Source: a virus. Taken from it: 20,583 bases of DNA. The notes beneath the pieces were generated by a model. It saw nothing but the letters and a program-made list of their open reading frames with translations, had not been told where the DNA came from and ran no database searches. Shown here one piece after another: positions 6,882-11,894 of this stretch. The translations under genes and the position numbers were made by a program. The stretch spans positions 1-20,583 of IMG/VR virus record IMGVR_UViG_3300031612_000095, one strand, 5' to 3'. Numbering within the stretch: position 1 is the first letter of the stretch; every line of letters begins with the position of its first letter.

Positions 6882-7146
6882 CCTTCTTACCTCCTTGGAT
6901 TAGTGTGAATTTTCTTATTGTTTTCTCTTTGATTTCTCTTGCAACATCTGTGTCCATGTAGGCTTGATCCATAGCATCTCTATCTCCTGCAGAAAATAAG
7001 TAAGATGCATAAGTACCCACATCATCTATAAATTTATCAACATCTTTATGTGGTAGGTGTCTCTTGTTAGTAATATCTATGTCAACCTCACGACACCAAC
7101 ACACAAGCAACTCATGTAGTATGTCTTCAAAGTCTCTGTATTCCAT
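6853..7146 (-). CDS. Hypothetical acidic protein
   Basis: The start is placed at the ATG at 7146 because AGGAGGTGGAT sits directly before it; a GTG two codons earlier falls inside that SD. The 97-residue product is mostly helical and acidic, opening EYRDFEDILHELLVCWCREV and ending DEPEDDVIN. No motif was recognised. It overlaps the gene on each side by 20-29 nt, typical of this block. Confidence 0.65.
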   Translation of the reverse strand: MEYRDFEDILHELLVCWCREVDIDITNKRHLPHKDVDKFIDDVGTYASYLFSAGDRDAMDQAYMDTDVAREIKEKTIRKFTLIQGGKKDEPEDDVIN

Positions 7147-7483
7147 ATCCACCTCCTTTTAAGTATGGTTCTAGATACTTGTCCTCTGTAGGATACTTAA
7201 TAGTAATACATAAATTATCTTCACCACCTTCTTGTTCTAATCTATCCTTACATGGCTTGCAATCTGGTACTGCACCAAATTTATAGCGTTCTCCATGTTT
7301 AGTACTAGGACGACATAATGGTACTGGGATATGGAACTTAAGGATGTACTGGCTTGTATTGATTACTCTGATTCCATAATGTGTTTTCATATAATCCTTT
7401 CTACAGGACATCATCGGTACTGCAAATGTCCTATGGGAATTAATAAGGTGCTGACTTCCTACTATTAGTCCGTACTTATCCAT
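7127..7483 (-). CDS. Hypothetical Cys-containing protein downstream of the structured RNA
   Basis: About 118 residues from the ATG at 7483. The protein was not recognised. It contains C28, C58 and a CKPC pair (about 76-79), which could bind metal, and a glycine-rich C-terminus. No SD is visible before the start: the bases there belong to the end of the folded RNA element at 7494-7636. An internal ATG at the MKTHYG position has a weak AAGGA. Translation may depend on the upstream structure, or the true start may be internal. Confidence 0.55.
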   Translation of the reverse strand: MDKYGLIVGSQHLINSHRTFAVPMMSCRKDYMKTHYGIRVINTSQYILKFHIPVPLCRPSTKHGERYKFGAVPDCKPCKDRLEQEGGEDNLCITIKYPTEDKYLEPYLKGGGYGIQRL

Positions 7484-7493
7484 CACTACATGA

Positions 7494-7636
7494 GTGGATC
7501 TACTCTACGGGGTTGACGTAAGACTAACGCAATGAAAAGTTCGTAGACTCCGATGGTGCGTCATTGTCTTAAGCATAGTAGGCATTTATAGCCCCTGTCA
7601 GCATGGGTCTGGCTACTAAGGAGAGTGCAGATCCAC
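7494..7636 (-). ncRNA. Probable structured RNA or cis-regulatory element (143 nt), family unknown
   Basis: The ends pair over a long distance: GTGGATCT (7494-7501) with AGATCCAC (7629-7636), then ACTCT (7502-7506) with AGAGT (7622-7626) after a 2-nt bulge, 13 Watson-Crick pairs in all. Inside, TAAGAC (7519-7524) pairs with GTCTTA (7566-7571) and AATGA (7531-7535) with TCATT (7561-7565), forming 11 stacked pairs with one 6-nt bulge. TAGCC (7589-7593) pairs with GGCTA (7611-7615); TAGTAG (7576-7581)/CTACTA (7613-7618) is an alternative. No reading frame explains the gap. The strand is inferred from the flanking genes. It could be a processed RNA or a leader controlling the gene at 7483. Confidence 0.6.
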
Positions 7637-7646
7637 CCGATCCTCC

Positions 7647-7961
7647 TTACCCTTGGTAATCCCTTATCTTATCTGCGTTAGCACGTAGTTCATCATGTTC
7701 TATTTGTACCTCTAACATACGTTCCCTGTTAGCTTCATCAGCATCATGGTATACATTCTTAACCTTGATCTCTGATACAGGGGAATTGAACCTAATCTTC
7801 TTAGCAAATGATGCAGGTATATTAATAACCAATGCACTTCCATCATGTAATACACCGTCACGTATAGACATGGTATGTTCGGGACATATCTTCATCCAGT
7901 ACTCAAGGAAGTGTTTCATTTGTTGCACCTTGTATGTCTCTATTAGTTCTGTATCTAACAT
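7647..7961 (-). CDS. Hypothetical protein
   Basis: The 104-residue protein was not recognised. It is soluble, with a helical start (YKVQQMKHFLEYWMKI), a beta-rich middle (SALVINIPASFAKKIRFNSPVSEIKVKNV) and a charged helical tail (ANRERMLEVQIEHDELRANADKIRD). AAGGAGATAATACT precedes the ATG, an SD shape (ACTAAGGAGATA) that recurs before several genes of this block. It is the gene just upstream of the structured RNA. Confidence 0.7.
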   Translation of the reverse strand: MLDTELIETYKVQQMKHFLEYWMKICPEHTMSIRDGVLHDGSALVINIPASFAKKIRFNSPVSEIKVKNVYHDADEANRERMLEVQIEHDELRANADKIRDYQG

Positions 7962-7973
7962 AGTATTATCTCC

Positions 7974-8111
7974 TTAGTTATTATTCTTAGGTTGTATCTC
8001 TTCAAAAAACCGTAGTGCAACTAACACTAAGATCTGATCTTCGTCATCTCTTAGCTCAAGCATGTGTTCTAATACGTAGTGTATATACTCTGCCTTTTGG
8101 TTGTCGTTCAT
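7974..8111 (-). CDS. Small acidic protein
   Basis: A 45-residue open frame begins MNDNQKAEYIHYVLEHML and ends PKNNN. AAGGAGAGAG lies directly before the ATG. It has no cysteines and no membrane segment and looks like two short helices rich in Glu and Asp. It fits neatly between its neighbours (12 nt on each side), which is the main support. The function is unknown. Small acidic early phage proteins are often host-enzyme inhibitors, but nothing here shows that. Confidence 0.65.
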   Translation of the reverse strand: MNDNQKAEYIHYVLEHMLELRDDEDQILVLVALRFFEEIQPKNNN

Positions 8112-8123
8112 CTCTCTCCTTGA

Positions 8124-8501
8124 TTATGATTGCGTATCAAATGCACCATCTGAATAGAACATCATGTGGTCGTTATAATCTACCGTTTCAAGGCATGGCA
8201 TATCTGCACAGTCTGATCCTGCTCTACTTACATACCATTTCTTCTTTGATGACCACACTTGTATAGTCCTACAATACTTATTAATCCTATGCTTAGTGGT
8301 ACGTGTCTGCCATCCACCAGAATTAATAGCAAACTTACCATCAGGTCTGAATGTAACTATGTCAGTACGATGTAACCGTATAGCTCTACACCCATCCTTG
8401 TATATTACTTCATAGGTATTATTATCTAACTTCCTAGCACTCTCTACTCCCTTAAGATTACGAAGGGATTCCTTCATACTTGTAGTACGTGAACAGCACA
8501 T
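8124..8501 (-). CDS. Conserved-looking phage protein of unknown function
   Basis: The 125-residue protein has a distinctive central segment: HRTDIVTFRPDGKF, then INSGGWQTRTTKHRIN (about 59-74), followed by a Trp-rich strand (IQVWSSKKKWYVS) and a final MMFYSDGAF. The T-D-I-V-T, pdG, NSGGW-T-TTK-R-N pattern resembles a compact domain that I believe recurs in small proteins of other phages, but I know no function for it. CTAAGGAGAGATACA precedes the ATG. It is probably soluble and beta-rich. Confidence 0.72.
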   Translation of the reverse strand: MCCSRTTSMKESLRNLKGVESARKLDNNTYEVIYKDGCRAIRLHRTDIVTFRPDGKFAINSGGWQTRTTKHRINKYCRTIQVWSSKKKWYVSRAGSDCADMPCLETVDYNDHMMFYSDGAFDTQS

Positions 8502-8512
8502 TGTATCTCTCC

Positions 8513-8719
8513 TTAGTGGGTTAAGTATAACGCATTATGATCGGTACATACAGCACCTTTCTTGTTGACTTCTGGGAATAATACCTCTGCTTTTGCTGCC
8601 TGACATTGCTCTTTAGTATCGTAAGTTTGGGTGTAGTAATGTATTCGTGTATCAAACCAACTAGGTTCATACTGGTACATACCCAAGGTTAGTCCTGCTA
8701 ATAGTAATAGTACAGTCAT
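8513..8719 (-). CDS. Small secreted or membrane-anchored protein
   Basis: The 68-residue protein opens with a hydrophobic segment (VLLLLAGLTLGMY) that could be a signal peptide or membrane anchor. A polar region follows with two Cys (C39 and C58) able to form a disulfide outside the cytoplasm. AAAGGAGGTTAATTCCC precedes the ATG. Exported early phage proteins can act in superinfection exclusion or envelope modification; that is only a possibility here. Confidence 0.65.
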   Translation of the reverse strand: MTVLLLLAGLTLGMYQYEPSWFDTRIHYYTQTYDTKEQCQAAKAEVLFPEVNKKGAVCTDHNALYLTH

Positions 8720-8734
8720 GGGAATTAACCTCCT

Positions 8735-8878
8735 TTATAAGCTTCTAATTAAGTATGAGCATATCTGTAAACAGCCTAGGTTTAGTAGTGTATATACTAT
8801 ACCTATACCTACCCCTACCCCTACCCCACACGCAAAGCCTATGCGTATAAGTACATCTGCATATATTATTCTTTTCAT
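8735..8878 (-). CDS. Putative small glycine-rich membrane protein
   Basis: A 47-residue frame starts at the ATG at 8878 (KRIIYADVLIRIGF) and contains a GVGVGVGIGIV run in a hydrophobic stretch. That run is encoded by a tandem ACCCCT/ACCTAT repeat (plus strand 8801-8827). It ends 16 nt before the next start, as expected for an operon gene. No SD is visible. A GTG at 8929 would extend it by 17 residues. The repeat coding and lack of SD make it uncertain; it could be a spurious frame across low-complexity DNA. Confidence 0.4.
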   Translation of the reverse strand: MKRIIYADVLIRIGFACGVGVGVGIGIVYTLLNLGCLQICSYLIRSL

Positions 8879-8980
8879 ATAGTTACGGTAATTAATAACA
8901 GGGTGCATCCACCAAGACCGTGTACCCACGCCCCCACTACAAGTTGCGGGTGTATAGTCTTATAGATAGAGTGAACGCAC

Positions 8981-9088
8981 CCCGTATGATTAAGGTACAC
9001 CCATACCATGCCCGTACCCAATGTGCCTCTTAGGTCTTATTATGGGAGTAGGCAAGTCTTTGTATGAATGTACCCGTATGATTAAGGT
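8981..9088. repeat. Pair of 16-bp direct repeats 92 bp apart
   Basis: CCCGTATGATTAAGGT occurs exactly at 8981-8996 and 9073-9088. The second copy overlaps the stop codon of the small gene at 9082-9243. The spacer contains no clear gene. The repeats could be binding sites, remnants of a duplication of the 3' end of a small gene, or recombination sites. Confidence 0.7.
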
Positions 9089-9243
9089 TTATACCACCTC
9101 CCTGTGTATGGATCTTTAAGCATTACAGTAGGGGTACTCTTACGACCTATATTTATAATGCCACTATATCTACTATACCTAGTGGTCTTCTTCTTAGTTG
9201 GGGAATTACCCAAAGCATTATGTACTAATTTTACTATGTCCAT
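9082..9243 (-). CDS. Small basic hypothetical protein
   Basis: A 53-residue frame begins MDIVKLVHNALGNSPTKKKT and ends DPYTGRWYKP. AACTAAGGAGATACACT lies directly before the ATG, one of the best SD matches in the block. It is rich in Lys, Arg, Tyr and Ser and has no membrane segment. The C-terminal TGRWYKP and basic character suggest nucleic acid or nucleotide contact, but no family was recognised. It follows the 34-residue membrane gene by 11 nt. Confidence 0.65.
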   Translation of the reverse strand: MDIVKLVHNALGNSPTKKKTTRYSRYSGIINIGRKSTPTVMLKDPYTGRWYKP

Positions 9244-9254
9244 AGTGTATCTCC

Positions 9255-9359
9255 TTAGTTATCGTCTATAAATATAGCCATACAACAGGCTATTATAAAG
9301 CCTATGACTACTGAAAACCATACATATACTGCTACATCCATCAGGTTTAATGACTCCAT
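9255..9359 (-). CDS. Very small membrane protein
   Basis: A 34-residue frame begins MESLNLMDVAVYVWFSVVIG and continues with a hydrophobic run to FIDDN. A single transmembrane helix spans about residues 9-30, with an acidic C-terminus. CTAGGAGAGTACT lies before the ATG. It is the most promoter-proximal recognisable gene of the 9.4-to-0.2-kb leftward block. Function unknown; tiny membrane peptides are common in early phage operons. Confidence 0.62.
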   Translation of the reverse strand: MESLNLMDVAVYVWFSVVIGFIIACCMAIFIDDN

Positions 9360-9491
9360 AGTACTCTCCTAGTGGTTAATAATAAGTATGGGAATTAACC
9401 ATACACCCAACCCACCTACCTACCTATAGGCAAATGACTATCATTTCTAAGCGCAGGGAATTAAACATGCACGCATGCCTGCACCTACGCC

Positions 9492-9552
9492 TATGCGCAT
9501 GTGTGTACGTGTGCGTGTGTGCGTATGCGTACGTGTGTGTGCGTACATGCGC
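9492..9552. repeat. 61-nt perfect alternating purine-pyrimidine tract (Z-DNA-type)
   Basis: From T9492 to C9552 every base alternates pyrimidine-purine without a break, made mostly of GT, GC and some AT steps (e.g. GTGTGCGTGTGTGCGTATGC). The ends are inverted repeats: GCGCATGT (9495-9502) and ACATGCGC (9545-9552). Alternating GC/GT runs are the classic sequence able to flip to left-handed Z-DNA under negative supercoiling. The tract is far richer in G+C than its surroundings. Confidence 0.85.
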
Positions 9553-9572
9553 CTGCGCTTCAATGTATATAT

Positions 9573-9607
9573 CTATGCCTATACCTATGCCTATACTATA
9601 CCTATGC
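9573..9607. repeat. Imperfect CTATGC/CTATAC hexanucleotide repeat
   Basis: Units of CTATGC and CTATAC alternate, with one 5-base unit (TATAC) in the run. A related motif, TATACTATACCTAT, is shared with 8793-8806, inside the putative membrane gene. It lies right after the alternating purine-pyrimidine tract and may have arisen by slippage. Confidence 0.6.
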
Positions 9608-9693
9608 TATTACCCTATGCCTGTATATCCGTTTGCTCAAATGCCGTACAATCGATTATTCCCTGTTGACCTAGCCCATTGTACTAATAAATA

Positions 9694-9722
9694 ATTATAA
9701 TGCCCTGTATGACCTTGAAATC
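9694..9722 (-). promoter_or_regulatory. Candidate leftward promoter with perfect -10 box
   Basis: On the minus strand TATAAT occupies 9699-9694. At 15-17 bp upstream only weak -35 matches exist (ATTTCA or TTTCAA). It is the only perfect -10 noticed in the gap upstream of the 9359 gene, so it may drive the main leftward operon, perhaps with an activator. The poor -35 keeps this tentative. Confidence 0.25.
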
Positions 9723-9742
9723 GCCCTGCATTGATTCCAATA

Positions 9743-9760
9743 CCATGTCAACCATGTCAA
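9743..9760. repeat. Tandem 9-bp repeat CCATGTCAA x2
   Basis: CCATGTCAA occurs twice head to tail. On the minus strand each copy reads TTGACATGG, so two TTGACA hexamers lie 9 bp apart. The TTGAC core matches the motif clustered at 10408-10779. It may be a double operator or a pair of -35-like elements, but no matching -10 lies at the usual distance. Confidence 0.6.
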
Positions 9761-9819
9761 AAGGCTCTAAGTTTAAAGCCCTTTGATATATTCGCAGGGT
9801 AGTAATTAGCCCTAAACGC

Positions 9820-9852
9820 AAAAAACCCTACCAGCCGTCAAAGCCGATAGGG
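9820..9852 (-). terminator. Rho-independent terminator of the 9877-10374 gene
   Basis: In the leftward direction the arm 9852-9843 (CCCTATCGGC) pairs over ten bp, including two G-U pairs, with 9835-9826 (GCTGGTAGGG) around a 7-nt loop, followed at once by six Ts (9825-9820). It lies 25 bp after the gene's stop codon. The stem and U tract are textbook quality and separate this gene from the operon further left. Confidence 0.85.
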
Positions 9853-9876
9853 TTTAAAGCGTTTAAAACTAAAGAG

Positions 9877-10374
9877 TTAGCTCCAGTTTACAAGATCTTT
9901 GATCGTGTACGGTGAGTTGTCCGCAAGTAGCTTAACGTCCGTATCTTTTACGCTACCCTTACCGTGCTTTGTAAAGGGCAGGTGATTGATTGTAGCCTGT
10001 TTAAGCTCTGCATATAGCTTGTCATTCATACCGCTATTGTGTAGAGCGTCAAGGAAGTATGCAAAGCCTGTTATTGGTTGGTATATAGCTTGGAAATTCT
10101 TGCCTGTTACTGGATCAATATTGCAGATGTTTACGTTGCCACCAGATAGCTTATCCTTCTGGGTAACAGAGTCCTTAGTTTGTTTTACTTTAGGAAACTT
10201 AACCACCAAATGCTTAGAGATCATAATAGCAATAGGCTTTTCAGTAGGCTTAGATTTACCATGCAATAGCATAGCGTCAAACATAGCTTGTGGCTGATCT
10301 TTAAACTTGATACCTATAGCCTTTAACTCTTTGTTCCATACTGCCATTTCTGTCTCATGTTGTGTCATAGTCAT
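9877..10374 (-). CDS. Unknown protein in its own transcription unit next to the control region
   Basis: The protein has 165 residues from the ATG at 10374, chosen because AAGGAGTATTACT precedes it; a TTG at 10404 lies before the SD. No family was recognised. It looks soluble and Lys-rich: an N-terminal helix (HETEMAVWNKELKAIGIKF), a beta-rich middle (KPIAIMISKHLVVKFPKVK) and an alpha/beta C-terminal part (YQPITGFAYFLDALHNSGM ... YTIKDLVNWS). It is the first leftward gene beside the divergent region and has a strong terminator straight after it. It is therefore likely an early or separately controlled, highly expressed protein, such as a regulator, host-takeover factor or origin/DNA-binding protein. 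The TTGAC cluster lies directly upstream. Confidence 0.8.
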   Translation of the reverse strand: MTMTQHETEMAVWNKELKAIGIKFKDQPQAMFDAMLLHGKSKPTEKPIAIMISKHLVVKFPKVKQTKDSVTQKDKLSGGNVNICNIDPVTGKNFQAIYQPITGFAYFLDALHNSGMNDKLYAELKQATINHLPFTKHGKGSVKDTDVKLLADNSPYTIKDLVNWS

Positions 10375-10407
10375 AGTAATACTCCTTAGTATAGTTACGG
10401 CCAAGGT

Positions 10408-10779
10408 GTCAACCTAGGTCAACCCAGATTGATTCGGCCGTTTGACAAAATTGTAATGCCAGATACGTGCCATTTCCGTTGACAATTTAATTTTATCAGT
10501 GCAACTCATTGCGTTTAAAGGCTAAACTTTTTTGTCGTCAATCATTTGACAGTTGAGTCATTTCTCAAGAGTGTTAAAAAGTTACACCGTTCTGTGTAAA
10601 TTGTGTAGAAATCTTATAATACTGAGTAAGTGGTGATCCTTGACGGTGTCATTTGCTTGGCGGTATTCGATGATGTTGTTGTTTTCATTGGAGTTAGAGC
10701 GACATTCGTTTGACGGTTGCGTCATCATTTTGACGGCATCGATCTAAGTCGTTGTATTTAAAGGCGTTGATTAATTGAC
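10408..10779. promoter_or_regulatory. Cluster of ten TTGAC/GTCAA motifs
   Basis: TTGAC on the plus strand starts at 10442, 10479, 10546, 10640, 10710, 10730 and 10775. GTCAA (minus-strand TTGAC) starts at 10408, 10418 and 10537. Two of the reverse copies form a GTCAACC direct repeat (10408-10414, 10418-10424), and three forward copies extend to TTGACGG. By chance about one 5-mer match on both strands would be expected in 372 bp. Most copies lack a -10 at 16-18 bp, so they look more like sites for a regulator or initiator protein than like ten promoters. Confidence 0.55.
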
Positions 10780-11102
10780 ACGTTTCTTTAGGTTTGTTAA
10801 ACGTATAAGGTGTGTTAGTCTGTGTTATAGGGATTGCATAAGTCTAGGTTATCATTAGGGTTAGGGGTAATAGGATTGAGATGGGTATAGGCCTTATCGT
10901 TTAATGCATTGGTATATTCCTAGACTTCACCCCATTGTGTAATTAAACACTCTATTGCCTAGTTATATACCGTGGGAATCATTGTTATATATCTATAAAG
11001 TAACACCCTTTATCGTTTCTAGGGAATGATGACCCCGAAAAGCGGGAATTACAGCGTATTTAATACATGTCATCCTCAGAACGAAACTATTTACCAAAAG
11101 TC

Positions 11103-11131
11103 TTGACTTTTATCTCAAAAAATGATATAAT
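11103..11131 (+). promoter_or_regulatory. Strong sigma-70-type promoter for the rightward genes
   Basis: TTGACT (11103-11108), a 17-bp spacer and TATAAT (11126-11131). TGA directly before the -10 gives an extended -10 (TGN). Five of six -35 bases and all -10 bases match consensus. Transcription would begin near 11138 and give a leader of about 108 nt before the TTG start at 11246. A host RNA polymerase promoter at the head of the structural block suggests these genes do not need a phage polymerase. Confidence 0.85.
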
Positions 11132-11158
11132 CGAAAATATTAAAAAGCATACATATTA

Positions 11159-11174
11159 CATCCCTATGGGGATG
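11159..11174 (+). promoter_or_regulatory. 5'-leader hairpin
   Basis: CATCCC (11159-11164) and GGGATG (11169-11174) form a perfect 6-bp stem with a TATG loop, about 20 nt into the predicted transcript. Hairpins near a 5' end can protect mRNA from decay. There is no T run, so it is not a terminator. Confidence 0.5.
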
Positions 11175-11245
11175 ATTAATTATTGATTGATTATATAAAA
11201 ATTAAAACAAAAACCATATATCAAAAATTGATCAAAGGGGGTATC

Positions 11246-11689
11246 TTGTCCGAAAAAAAGACATATGAATCAGGGGCTACTAGGAGTGCGGATGTTGAAG
11301 GTGTACGATATGATCTAGTCCCAGCAGAGGGTGTTGAAGCAGTAGCAAGGGCAATGTATGAAGGGGCAGTCAATCACGGAGATCACAATTGGAAGAGAGG
11401 TTTAAAGCATTCAGTCTATGTAAACCATGCCTTACGGCATATCAATCTTTTCATGCAAGGAAAGAGTGAGGAAGATCACATTGGTCATGCTCTAGCTAAT
11501 TTAATGATGTTAGTTTGGAACGACAAACACCTACCAGAGTTTAATGATTTAGGAATGGACAATTGGAATGCAGAAGAAGTAGAAGGGTTTAACTATGCGG
11601 TTAATTCACCACCGACTAAACGACCCGTTGGTCGTCCTAGAAAGAGTGTACAATCTATAGCGAACATGGAGGAGAACAGACATGAGTGA
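11246..11689 (+). CDS. dATP/dGTP pyrophosphohydrolase-like protein (MazZ/DUF5664 type) with AT-hook-like tail
   Basis: The start is the TTG at 11246, preceded by AAAGGGGGTATC. An in-frame TTG at 11183 has no SD and would add 21 atypical residues. The 147-residue product shows the family signature in order: SGATRS (9-14), RYDLVP (21-26), YEGAVNHGDHNW (38-49), HALRH (61-65) and EEDHIGHALANL (75-86). These acidic and His residues form the metal-binding all-helical pyrophosphohydrolase core, which removes pyrophosphate from deoxypurine triphosphates. The C-terminus adds VGRPRK, an AT-hook-like motif. It is the first gene of the rightward transcript. MazZ acts in 2-aminoadenine phages, but the wider family is common in ordinary phages and no PurZ or DatZ is visible here. 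Confidence 0.82.
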   Translation: MSEKKTYESGATRSADVEGVRYDLVPAEGVEAVARAMYEGAVNHGDHNWKRGLKHSVYVNHALRHINLFMQGKSEEDHIGHALANLMMLVWNDKHLPEFNDLGMDNWNAEEVEGFNYAVNSPPTKRPVGRPRKSVQSIANMEENRHE

Positions 11690-11870
11690 ACTAGTACCGA
11701 TAGGTGGTCTTTGGAAAAATAAAGATAAAAATGGTAATGATTATTTTAGTGGTAATTTCACCTATAAGACTAAGTTATTGGTTATGACTAACACCTTTAA
11801 GGATAAAGAAAATGATCCTGACTACATGGTTTACATTACCAAAAAGGATGATCCACCAGCAACAGAGTAG
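11682..11870 (+). CDS. Small DUF736-like hypothetical protein
   Basis: The 62-residue protein reads IGGLWKNKDKNGNDYFSGNF, then LLVMTNTFKDKENDPDYMVYI. This pattern (G-LW-n-D-k-G-Y-sG, hydrophobic strand, N-K-K, PDY.VY) resembles DUF736 and similar compact beta-barrel proteins found in phages and Rhizobiales. Function unknown. GGAGAACAGAC precedes the ATG, and the gene overlaps the pyrophosphohydrolase by 8 nt. Confidence 0.68.
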   Translation: MSELVPIGGLWKNKDKNGNDYFSGNFTYKTKLLVMTNTFKDKENDPDYMVYITKKDDPPATE

Positions 11871-11894
11871 TTGTCCCTATAAATTGGAGCCGTC

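Larger units (their letters stand above)
9360..9876. other. 517-bp gene-free, low-complexity region
   Basis: No convincing coding sequence was found on either strand. Contents: a C/A-rich stretch with CCTA repeats (about 9408-9427), a 61-nt alternating purine-pyrimidine tract (9492-9552), a CTATGC/CTATAC hexanucleotide repeat (9573-9607), a perfect minus-strand TATAAT (9694-9699), a tandem CCATGTCAA 9-mer (9743-9760) and a minus-strand terminator (9820-9852). It separates the unit at 9877-10374 from the rest of the leftward genes and should therefore contain the promoter for them. Confidence 0.7.
10375..11245. other. 871-bp divergent intergenic control region
   Basis: There is no convincing gene. 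From left to right: the TTGAC/GTCAA cluster (10408-10779); TTTAAAGG copies at 10514 and 10754; a G-rich stretch with GGGTTAGGGG (about 10857-10866); a small CCCG-AAAAG-CGGG hairpin (11034-11046); a strong rightward promoter (11103-11131); and a leader hairpin (11159-11174). Leftward and rightward blocks diverge here, so it must hold the main transcription control and is a candidate replication origin. The left-facing promoter was not clearly found; TTGACG/16 bp/TTTAAA on the minus strand (10541-10514) is a weak candidate. Confidence 0.75.

Noticed and set aside
7494-7636. tRNA or group I intron as explanation for the folded RNA
   Set aside because: No cloverleaf arms or T-loop consensus, no CCA-adjacent acceptor, and no group I core elements; length is too short for an intron.
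9434-9694. Plus-strand open frames of 86 and 64 codons across the repeat region (9434-9694, 9475-9669)
   Set aside because: They are open only because the alternating purine-pyrimidine and CTATGC repeats lack stops; products are Cys/Val/Met/Tyr repeats, with no SD.
10615-10620. Plus-strand TATAAT in the control region as a second promoter
   Set aside because: A perfect -10 but no -35 match at 16-18 bp and no extended -10; not strong enough to list as a promoter.
10408-10779. CRISPR array in the TTGAC cluster
   Set aside because: Repeats are only 5-7 bp, in both orientations and irregularly spaced; no spacer structure.
11183-11245. Upstream TTG start for the pyrophosphohydrolase
   Set aside because: No SD before it; the added 21 residues are AT-coded and outside the family domain, while the TTG at 11246 has AAAGGGGGT.
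11246-11689. 2-aminoadenine (Z) genome inferred from the MazZ-like gene
   Set aside because: The enzyme family is common in ordinary phages and no PurZ, DatZ or DpoZ is visible in this window.
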